From the NCBI GenBank assembly GCA_003522945.1, contig DPHR01000170.1, forward strand, positions 1,664-9,074: a stretch of 7,411 nt of DNA, given 5' to 3'. The DNA is from Clostridiales bacterium (lineage in GTDB: Bacteria; Bacillota; Clostridia; Oscillospirales; Oscillospiraceae). Made by a program: the position numbers and the translations under genes. The stretch's first letter is position 1; each line of letters opens with the position of its first letter. Below are positions 1 to 5,478 of this stretch, one piece after another. Below the pieces are notes generated by a model. That model did no database searches. It saw only the letters and a list, made by a program, of their open reading frames with translations, and was not told where the DNA came from.

Positions 1-267
1 CGCCATGCCGTAAATGCCGCTGTCGCCGGAGCAGATCATCGCAACGGTCTTTCCGCCGCGCGCCGTTTCGAGCGCCATTTCGCAGCGCTCCACCTCGCGC
101 AGCATCGGCGTGGTGAGAAATTCCTTATCCGCGTAGCGTTCCTTCACGAGATCGACGTACACGGTATACCCGACGATCACGTCGCACTCGCGCAGCGCGC
201 GGTCGGCGCGGATCGTCATATTTTCATAGTTTCCGGGGCCGATGCCCACAACAGCCAGCTTACGCAA
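1..267 (-). CDS. cbiH: Cobalt-factor III / precorrin-3B C17-methyltransferase, N-terminal part (runs off left edge)
   Basis: The first 89 codons are visible and the gene continues past base 1. The family (CbiH/CobJ, SAM-dependent tetrapyrrole methylases) methylates C17 and contracts the macrocycle, giving cobalt-precorrin-4 in the cytoplasm. The start of the translation is (M)RKLAVVGIGPG, the glycine-rich opening loop of these methylases. It is followed by GYTVYVDLV (about residues 37-45) and CSGDSGIYGMA at the edge, matching the SGDxGIYGMA segment typical of CbiH/CobJ. No ATG fits. I chose TTG at 267-265 because GGGAGG (279-274) lies 6 bases upstream and because it puts VGIGPG close to the N-terminus, as the family requires. 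The start overlaps the end of cbiG by 8 bases, which suggests translational coupling. The family call is firm. A fusion to another domain downstream cannot be excluded. Confidence 0.93.
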   Translation of the reverse strand, partial: MRKLAVVGIGPGNYENMTIRADRALRECDVIVGYTVYVDLVKERYADKEFLTTPMLREVERCEMALETARGGKTVAMICSGDSGIYGMA

Positions 268-1279
268 AGCGCACCTCCCAATGTTCTGCCGCCGCAGCCA
301 CGGTCACGCCGCTGCGGGCGGTCTTTTTTACCAATAACGTTTCGGCGTTTCGGAGCGCGGCTCTCTCGCACACGTTGTCCACGCCGGTGATGCTTTTCAC
401 AAATTCCGAAGGGGTGAACTCGCCGCGCACCGCGCGCAGCTCGTCCGCCGTGTAAAACTCCGCGCTCAGCCCCTCCGAGCGGCAGTAGGCGAGAAGCCCC
501 GCCTCCTCCGCCTTGAGATCGATGGATGCGGCGCACTTCACCGCGCGCCGGTCGATGCCGTGCGCGGCGAGCGCTTCGTTCACCGCCGCGCGGATCGTTT
601 CCTCGTCCGTTCCCTTCCGGCAGCCGATGCCGAGACGCACGACGCGCGGAACGAGCCGCAGCGTCTTTGCAAACGGCGTCTTTTCATAGACGCCGATGTA
701 TACGCCGAGCGCGCCGGAATCGCCCGGCGCGAGCCCGCGCGGCAGATCCGTCACGACCGGAAAGTCGCTGAGAAACGGCACGTCCCCCTCGAGCACGGCG
801 GCGGAAACGGCCTTCGCGAGCGGCAGGCTCGCGATGGCGCAGCCATTCTGCACCGCCCACGCGTCCACGGAGAAGCGGCCGTTGATGTCGGTCGCCGTTG
901 TGATGACCGCCTGCGCGCCGAGCGAGGCGGCAAGCGCTTTGGCCAGCTCGTTCGCCCCGCCGATATGACCCGAGAGCACGGGGATCACATACTGCCCCAG
1001 CTCGTCGAGCACGAGCACCGCAGGGTCGGTCGCCTTGCTTTTGAGATGCGGCGCGACCTCCCGCACGGCGAGCCCGACGCTCGAAACAAAGATCATGGCC
1101 TGCACGCCCCCGAAGATCGGCCCGTAAAACTCCTTCGCCGGACGGCCGAGCGGCGCGAAGCCGTCCTCCGCAAACCGCTCCATGGTATACGGCTGTATGT
1201 CCCAGTCCGCCAGCGCCGCCATGACGCGGCGCGCCGTGGCGCAGCCGCAGCGGCTGTAGGCGAAGAGCGCGGCGTTCAT
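260..1279 (-). CDS. cbiG: Cobalt-precorrin-5A hydrolase
   Basis: CbiG opens the ring-A delta-lactone of cobalt-precorrin-5A and releases the C20 carbon with its methyl as acetaldehyde, giving cobalt-precorrin-5B. It is a marker of the anaerobic B12 route. The 339-residue protein is a normal full length. It shows the N-terminal region, the central segment SVGLAVREVAPHLKSKATDP (67-86), then ELGQYVIPVLSGHIGGANELA (about 93-113), which is the best conserved CbiG stretch. The C-terminal CbiG_C domain starts at LGIGCRKGT (216-224) and ends near GVDNVCERAAL (299-309). The ATG start shares ATGA with the cbiF stop codon (4-base overlap) and is preceded by a GGGAGG site, so it is well supported. It is a stand-alone CbiG and is not fused to CbiE, CbiF or CbiH on its N-terminal side. 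The TAA stop lies inside the first codons of cbiH. Confidence 0.96.
   Translation of the reverse strand: MNAALFAYSRCGCATARRVMAALADWDIQPYTMERFAEDGFAPLGRPAKEFYGPIFGGVQAMIFVSSVGLAVREVAPHLKSKATDPAVLVLDELGQYVIPVLSGHIGGANELAKALAASLGAQAVITTATDINGRFSVDAWAVQNGCAIASLPLAKAVSAAVLEGDVPFLSDFPVVTDLPRGLAPGDSGALGVYIGVYEKTPFAKTLRLVPRVVRLGIGCRKGTDEETIRAAVNEALAAHGIDRRAVKCAASIDLKAEEAGLLAYCRSEGLSAEFYTADELRAVRGEFTPSEFVKSITGVDNVCERAALRNAETLLVKKTARSGVTVAAAAEHWEVRFA
274..279 (-). promoter_or_regulatory. Ribosome binding site of cbiH, supporting a TTG start
   Basis: GGGAGG lies inside the last codons of cbiG, 6 bases ahead of the TTG at 267. No ATG or GTG in the cbiH frame lies at a usable distance, so this site decides the start. 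Confidence 0.75.
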
Positions 1280-2031
1280 TCCGTGGCCTCCCGGAACTCC
1301 GTGGTGAAGCCGGGATGGTACAAAAGCGAGCGGAGATACTTATCCCCCATGCACTCGCCCACGATGATGAGGCTCGTTTTCGTAAGGCCGTTTTCCGTAA
1401 CGGTCTTATGCAGCGTCCCGACGGTGCAGCGGAAGATTTTCTCCTCGGGCCACGTCGCCTTGTATACGACCGCCGCGGGTGTGCTCTCGGGGTAGCCGCC
1501 CGCGAGCAGCTCGCGCTGGAGCTTTTCGGTGAGGCTCGTGCTGAGGAAGAGCACCATCGTCGCCTGATGCGCGGCGAGCGCCGCGATGGACTGCTTTTCC
1601 GGCACCGGCGTCCGGCCCGGCGCGCGGGTGATGATGACGGTCTGGCTCACGTCGGGCAGCGTGTACTCCGTTTTGAGCGAGGCCGCCGCGCCGCAGAACG
1701 CGCTCACGCCGGGGCATACGTCGTAGGCAATGCCGAGCTTGTCGAGCTCGTCGAACTGCTCGCGCACCGCGCCGAAAATGCTCGAATCGCCGGTGTGGAG
1801 ACGGACGGTCGTTTCCCCCGCGGCCTCGGCCTTTCGGATGGCGTCGATGACCTGCTCGAGCGTCATTTCGGCGCTGTTGTAAATGCGGCAGTCCTTCCGG
1901 CAGTACGCAAGCAGCGCGGGGTTCACGAGACTTCCGGCGTAGATGACCACGTCACACTCGCCGAGCAGCTTCGCTCCCCGCACCGTGATGAGATCGGCAG
2001 CGCCGCTGCCGGCTCCGACAAAATGTACCAT
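1276..2031 (-). CDS. cbiF: Cobalt-precorrin-4 / precorrin-4 C11-methyltransferase
   Basis: CbiF (CobM in the aerobic naming) transfers a methyl from SAM to C11 of cobalt-precorrin-4, giving cobalt-precorrin-5A, the substrate of CbiG encoded next. The 251-residue length is normal for the family. Visible motifs are the opening VGAGSGAADLITVRG (5-19), YAGSLV (31-36), the SAM-pocket segment LHTGDSSIFGA (78-88), PGVSAFCGAAA (107-117) and TRAPGRTPVPE (135-145). The combination YAGSLV with HTGDSSIFGA separates CbiF from the related CbiH, CbiL and CbiE methylases. The ATG lies 6 bases after the cbiD stop, and GGAGG sits about 11 bases ahead of it inside the cbiD 3' end, a slightly long spacing. The TGA stop overlaps the cbiG ATG. 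No damage is seen. Confidence 0.96.
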   Translation of the reverse strand: MVHFVGAGSGAADLITVRGAKLLGECDVVIYAGSLVNPALLAYCRKDCRIYNSAEMTLEQVIDAIRKAEAAGETTVRLHTGDSSIFGAVREQFDELDKLGIAYDVCPGVSAFCGAAASLKTEYTLPDVSQTVIITRAPGRTPVPEKQSIAALAAHQATMVLFLSTSLTEKLQRELLAGGYPESTPAAVVYKATWPEEKIFRCTVGTLHKTVTENGLTKTSLIIVGECMGDKYLRSLLYHPGFTTEFREATE

Positions 2032-2037
2032 ACGATT

Positions 2038-3165
2038 TCATTCCTCCATGATCTTTTTGAGAAGCGCCGGGGCGTTTTCGCTCTGCCCCAGAACGCCGTA
2101 TTCCTTGGAAAACATCAAAAGGCCGATCTCCATGCCGTCCGCGCGGTGCGAAAGATGGAAGAGCGCCCTTTCCGTGACGCGCGCAAGCGCCGGGGCGTCC
2201 CGACCGCATTCGCGCAGAATGCGCACCGCGTCGTCGCACGCGGCGCAGTCGAGTATCTCGCGGATGTGCTCCGCGTCCACGCCCGCCGCCGCGGCATGCG
2301 CGGCGAGGATCTCCATGCGGCAGTCGCCGTATTTGGAGTGGGTGTTCATCATGCCGCCCGCGGTCTTTACGAGCTTGCCGACATGCCCGACGAGCAGCGC
2401 GCCGCGAAAGCCGAGCGCGCGGCAGATATCGAGCGCGTCGCCGAGGAAGTTGGAGACCTGCACCGCGGTATTCAGATCGACGTCGAGATTCTGCCGGATG
2501 AAGTCCGAGCCGTAGTTGCCGGGCGTGAGCAGGGCGTATTCCTTCCCCATCGCGCGGCGCTGCCGCAGCTCCACGCGGATGGTCTCCACAAGCGCCGCTT
2601 CGCTCATCGGCTCCACGATGCCGGTCGTTCCGAGGATGGATATCCCGCCGACGATGCCGAGGCGGGGGTTGAACGTCTTTTTCGCGAGAGCCTCGCCCTC
2701 GGGCGCGGAGATGACCACGTCCAGCCCGCCGGAGAAATCCGTGAGCGCCATGACCTCCTCCACGTTCTCGCGGATCATCTGCCGCGGCACGGAGTTGATG
2801 GCGGCGTTCCCGACCGGCTGGTCGAGCCCGCGCTTTGTCACGCGGCCGACGCCCTCGCCGCCGTCGATATGCACGCCCGGCTCGTCCGTCCGGCGGACCG
2901 AGGCGAAAATGAGCGTGCCTTTCGTCACATCGGGATCGTCCCCGCTGTCCTTTTCGATGGCGCAGGAGACGCTGTCCGCGCGCATCGTGATCTCACGCAC
3001 GGCGAGCTCGAGCCGGATGCCCTTCGGCGTATCGAGCGTGATGGTCTCCTTCCTCCGGCCGGTGAGCAGCATCCATGCCGCCGCCTTGGCCGCCGCCGCG
3101 GCGCACGAGCCGGTCGTATATCCGAGCCGGAGACGCTTGCCGTCCTTTTCGATATACTGTTCCAT
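2038..3165 (-). CDS. cbiD: Cobalt-precorrin-5B C1-methyltransferase
   Basis: CbiD methylates C1 of cobalt-precorrin-5B to give cobalt-precorrin-6A. It is specific to the anaerobic pathway and is not related to the CbiF/CbiH methylase fold. The 375-residue length is normal. Diagnostic stretches are GYTTGSCAAAAAKAA (15-29), DGGEGVGRVTKRGL (101-114), NPRLGIVGGISILGTTG (166-182) and GHVGKLVKTAGGMMNTHS (260-277). The start is an ATG one base after the cbiC TAA, an arrangement that reads TAATATG. I see no strong Shine-Dalgarno sequence immediately upstream, so translation probably depends on ribosomes finishing cbiC. The start fits the family, whose GYTTGSCAA motif falls about 15 residues in. Confidence 0.97.
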   Translation of the reverse strand: MEQYIEKDGKRLRLGYTTGSCAAAAAKAAAWMLLTGRRKETITLDTPKGIRLELAVREITMRADSVSCAIEKDSGDDPDVTKGTLIFASVRRTDEPGVHIDGGEGVGRVTKRGLDQPVGNAAINSVPRQMIRENVEEVMALTDFSGGLDVVISAPEGEALAKKTFNPRLGIVGGISILGTTGIVEPMSEAALVETIRVELRQRRAMGKEYALLTPGNYGSDFIRQNLDVDLNTAVQVSNFLGDALDICRALGFRGALLVGHVGKLVKTAGGMMNTHSKYGDCRMEILAAHAAAAGVDAEHIREILDCAACDDAVRILRECGRDAPALARVTERALFHLSHRADGMEIGLLMFSKEYGVLGQSENAPALLKKIMEE

Positions 3166-3166
3166 A

Positions 3167-3790
3167 TTACCGCAGGATCTGATAGAGCAGCGCGTTGCAG
3201 ATGGCGGCGGCGACGTTGCTGCCGCCCTTGCGGCCGCGGGCGATGATGTGCGGCACCGGGGAATCGAGGAAGAGCTCCTTGCTCTCCACCACGTTCACAA
3301 ACCCGACCGGCACGCCGATGATGAGCGCGGGGTCGAGCTTTCCCTCTTCGATGAGGCCGTGCAGCGCGATGAGCGCCGTGGGCGCGTTGCCGATGGCGAA
3401 AATGCACTTCCCCGGCAGCTGCGCCGCCTTCTCCATGGAGACGATCGCGCGCGTGACGCCGCGCTCCTTCGCCTCGGCGGCGACGTCCGCATCGGACATG
3501 AAGCAGTGCACCTCGCCGCCGAGACGGCCGAGGATCGTTTTGTTGATGCCCGCTTTCGCCATCTGCGTGTCCGTGACGATGTGGCAGCCCGCGCGGAGCG
3601 CGTCGAGTCCCTTCGTCACGGCGTGCGGGGAGAACACAAGATTCTGCACATAGTCAAAATCCGCGGTCGTGTGGATAACGCGCTTGATGACAAGCTCGTT
3701 TTCCACCTCGAGCTTCGTATCGCCGAGCAGCTCGGTGATGATGGCAAAGCTGCGCTTTTCAATGTCCATGGGTTTAATATTTTCCATCAT
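3167..3790 (-). CDS. cbiC: Cobalt-precorrin-8 (precorrin-8X) methylmutase
   Basis: CbiC (CobH) moves the C11 methyl group to C12, a [1,5]-sigmatropic shift that turns cobalt-precorrin-8 into cobyrinate, the substrate of CbiA encoded just upstream. The 207-residue length is normal. KRVIHTTADFDY (36-47) contains His40, matching the conserved catalytic histidine of the family. GNAPTAL (134-140), GVPVGFVNVVESKE (159-172) and the C-terminal ARGRKGGSNVAAAICNALLY (184-203) are family hallmarks. Two ATGs stand in tandem at the start. AAGGAG lies 10 bases before the first, so I take the first. The start overlaps the cbiA 3' end by 17 bases. No unusual residues are seen. Confidence 0.97.
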   Translation of the reverse strand: MMENIKPMDIEKRSFAIITELLGDTKLEVENELVIKRVIHTTADFDYVQNLVFSPHAVTKGLDALRAGCHIVTDTQMAKAGINKTILGRLGGEVHCFMSDADVAAEAKERGVTRAIVSMEKAAQLPGKCIFAIGNAPTALIALHGLIEEGKLDPALIIGVPVGFVNVVESKELFLDSPVPHIIARGRKGGSNVAAAICNALLYQILR

Positions 3791-5123
3791 GGCGGTGTTT
3801 CTCCTTTATACAGGCGTCATAAAAGCTGTAAAGAAATTCCAGGTTGGAATAGAAATGAAAATGCGGATAGCCCGCATAGAGCGTATCGGAGGCCGCGGCG
3901 CACTCCCAGCGCCGTCCCGTCGGCTTTTCGGCGGCAAAAGCGTCGCCGGGGCAGGTGCAGTCCCAGTGGTGGAACTCGTGCGCGGCGATCTCGCCTCCCG
4001 CGCGGCAGAGAAGATTGTCCTTCTTCGCGCGCAGCGTCACATACCCGAAGCGGGTGAGCTTTCCGGTATCGAAGCACGTCCCCGGCAGGAAGCCTGCCAT
4101 GGGCTCATCGCCGATGGCTTCGGTGAGATACATGAACCCGCCGCACTCGGCGATGCACGGCACGCCCCGCTCCAGCGCCGCGCGGACGGACGCGCGCATG
4201 GAGGCGTTTTCGCCAAGCTCCTTCGCGTACAGCTCCGGATACCCGCCGCCGAGATAGAGTCCGTCGATATTCTCCGGCAGCGCGCCGTCGGTGATCGGGC
4301 TGAACGGCACGAGCTCGCCGCCCATCTCCCGCACGGCGTCAAGACTGTCTTCATAATAAAAGCAGAAGGCGTTGTCCCGCGCAACGGCCAGCCGGATCTT
4401 CTCCTTCTTCGGCAGCACGGCGGGCGTATAGTCCAGAGGCTCGGCCTCGTGCGCGAGCGCGAGAAGAGCGTCGATATCCAGCGTCTTTTCCGCCTGCGCG
4501 GCGAGCGTCTGCATCTTTTCGCGGAGATCTCGGATCTCCCCCGCCGTCACGAGCCCCAGATGGCGGCTCTCGAGCACGCATTCGTCGAGCCGCGGCAGAA
4601 AGCCGAAGCACCGGATGCCGAAGCGCTCCTCGATGGCGGCGGAGAGCGAAGCGTACGTCATGGCGGTACACTGGTTGAGTATAACGCCGCGGATGCCGCT
4701 CTCGGGCCGGAAGCGCAAAAACCCTTCGATGACCGCGAGCACCGAGAGCGCCGCGCCGCGCGCGTTCACCACGAGCACGACCGGCGTTTTCGTAACGAGG
4801 GCGAGCTCATACGCGCTCGTTTTCCATGTGGTGAGCCCCGCGCCGTCATAAAAGCCCATTGCCCCCTCGACAACGCTCACATCGCACCCCGCGGCGTTTT
4901 TCGCGAGCAGGAAGCGGAGCGTGTTTTCCGAAAAGAAATGCAGATCGAGATTGGCGCTCTTCGCGCCGATGATGCGGCTGTGGAACATCGGGTCGATGTA
5001 GTCCGGCCCGCATTTGAACGCGCCGGTCTTCAAGCCGCGGTTCACCAGCGCCTGCAATACGGCGCACACGACCGTCGTCTTGCCGCAGCCGCTGCTCACG
5101 CCGGAGATCATGATTCGGTCCAT
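3774..5123 (-). CDS. cbiA: Cobyrinate a,c-diamide synthase (glutamine-dependent)
   Basis: CbiA amidates the a and c carboxylates of cobyrinate using glutamine and ATP, giving cobyrinate a,c-diamide. The N-terminal ATP-binding domain has the P-loop GVSSGCGKTT (8-17), FKCGPDYIDPMFH (36-48) and VVEGAMGFYDG (84-94). The C-terminal class I glutamine amidotransferase domain has DGLYLGGGYPELYAKEL (287-303), AECGGFMYL with nucleophile Cys327, and HFHFYSN (421-427) with the candidate catalytic histidine. I start the gene at the ATG at 5123, giving 449 residues. GGGGAGG lies 5 bases upstream, and the P-loop then falls at the very N-terminus as in the family. The frame stays open to an ATG at 5225, but that 34-residue extension would be coded by the terminator hairpin and has no family counterpart. 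It is the first gene of the operon and overlaps cbiC by 17 bases. The related CobB of the aerobic pathway is excluded by the CbiD/CbiG neighbours. Confidence 0.97.
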   Translation of the reverse strand: MDRIMISGVSSGCGKTTVVCAVLQALVNRGLKTGAFKCGPDYIDPMFHSRIIGAKSANLDLHFFSENTLRFLLAKNAAGCDVSVVEGAMGFYDGAGLTTWKTSAYELALVTKTPVVLVVNARGAALSVLAVIEGFLRFRPESGIRGVILNQCTAMTYASLSAAIEERFGIRCFGFLPRLDECVLESRHLGLVTAGEIRDLREKMQTLAAQAEKTLDIDALLALAHEAEPLDYTPAVLPKKEKIRLAVARDNAFCFYYEDSLDAVREMGGELVPFSPITDGALPENIDGLYLGGGYPELYAKELGENASMRASVRAALERGVPCIAECGGFMYLTEAIGDEPMAGFLPGTCFDTGKLTRFGYVTLRAKKDNLLCRAGGEIAAHEFHHWDCTCPGDAFAAEKPTGRRWECAAASDTLYAGYPHFHFYSNLEFLYSFYDACIKEKHRHDGKY

Positions 5124-5128
5124 AAGAT

Positions 5129-5135
5129 CCTCCCC
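5129..5135 (-). promoter_or_regulatory. Ribosome binding site of cbiA
   Basis: GGGGAGG, 5 bases before the ATG at 5123. It is the strongest site in the leader and fixes the cbiA start. It is also complementary to CUUCCCC at 5217-5211, which may hide it (see findings). Confidence 0.88.
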
Positions 5136-5137
5136 AC

Positions 5138-5186
5138 GCAGAAAAGCCGCGGCGGTCCAAAAGGACCGCCGCGGCCGTTTTTCCGC
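5138..5186 (-). terminator. Intrinsic terminator hairpin of the B12 riboswitch expression platform
   Basis: On the minus strand a perfect 13-bp GC-rich stem, GCCGCGGCGGTCC paired with GGACCGCCGCGGC (5175-5163 with 5158-5146), closes on a TTTT loop and is followed by TTTTC. The flanks GCGGAAAA (5186-5179) and TTTTCTGC (5145-5138) can pair for another 8 bp, including one G-U, across a 3-base bulge. It lies between the aptamer and the cbiA ribosome binding site, where a terminator switch is expected. The short T tract partly pairs with the upstream A tract. The plus-strand reading also ends in TTTTT, so the hairpin may act in both directions. Confidence 0.82.
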
Positions 5187-5198
5187 TGGCATGATGTA

Positions 5199-5216
5199 TT
5201 CCCCATAGCCGGGGAA
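5199..5216 (-). promoter_or_regulatory. Small hairpin between aptamer and terminator
   Basis: TTCCCC (5216-5211) and GGGGAA (5204-5199) form a perfect 6-bp stem with a 6-base loop, GGCTAT. It lies about 14 bases after the aptamer's 3' end. The C-rich arm is also complementary to the cbiA Shine-Dalgarno sequence, so the hairpin could hold that arm away from the ribosome binding site. The repeat is seen directly; the role is inference. Confidence 0.5.
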
Positions 5217-5229
5217 GCGACGCATCTCT

Positions 5230-5390
5230 GAGCAGGTCTCCTGACTTGTGCATCCTCAGCTCCGTGCAGCCTTCTCGGGTCTCCCCAATGACCGGCTTTC
5301 GCCCCGGCGGAGCTTCCGCACTTACAGTGGCGGTACCGTTCCGGATCTTCCCCGGATTTCCTATTCTCTCCGAAGCGTTTTTACCTGTCT
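5230..5390 (-). ncRNA. Cobalamin riboswitch aptamer
   Basis: This RNA element binds a cobalamin and controls the cbi operon behind it. The minus strand carries the B12-box core GCCACTGTAAG (5331-5321). It also carries the 3' signature GTCAGGAGACCTGC (5245-5232). AGGAAATCCGGGGAAGATCC, near 5358, is the 5' core in the style of the AGGGAA-CCGGTG-AATCCGG consensus. The closing stem pairs CAGGT (5387-5383) with ACCTG (5237-5233). GCTCCGCCGGGGCGAAAGCC and the GCTGCACGGAG...GATGC section fit the peripheral arms. Order and spacing match the family. The position ahead of cbiA is the classic one. Boundaries are approximate. I cannot tell from reading whether it prefers adenosyl- or hydroxo/methylcobalamin. 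Confidence 0.95.
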
Positions 5391-5420
5391 ACGGAGCACT
5401 CAGGCGTCTTTTTTGATTGG

Positions 5421-5449
5421 ATTTTACTCTGCGGCCCCCAGTTTGTCAA
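5421..5449 (-). promoter_or_regulatory. Sigma-A-type promoter of the cbi operon
   Basis: A perfect -35 box TTGACA (5449-5444), a spacer of exactly 17 bases and the -10 box TAAAAT (5426-5421) lie just upstream of the riboswitch. Transcription should start near 5414, giving a leader of roughly 290 bases before cbiA. The promoter begins 29 bases after the stop codon of the upstream CotH gene. B12 control should act through the leader and not at this near-consensus promoter. Confidence 0.88.
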
Positions 5450-5478
5450 GGCGGCAGAGCGTCTGCCGGACGGCGGCG

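Noticed and set aside
1315..3246. A 643-codon open frame on the plus strand, and similar long ones at 2516-4057, 3669-5231 and 560-1495
   Set aside because: They lie opposite firmly identified cbi genes in GC-rich DNA, where antisense frames stay open. Their translations are arginine-, alanine- and histidine-rich with no recognisable domain, and each crosses the ends of real genes.
5124..5225. A leader peptide, or a longer CbiA N-terminus, starting at ATG 5225
   Set aside because: It is in frame with cbiA only because no stop intervenes. It is encoded by hairpin sequence, and the strong ribosome binding site belongs to the ATG at 5123.
5230..5420. CRISPR repeats, an attachment site or a mobile-element boundary in the intergenic region
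   Set aside because: The motifs in this stretch are accounted for by the promoter and the cobalamin riboswitch. No direct repeats, integrase, transposase or tRNA is seen.
5452..5468. The CGGCAGA/TCTGCCG hairpin as a terminator for the CotH gene
   Set aside because: The stem is only 7 bp and no T tract follows on the minus strand, so I do not call it a terminator.
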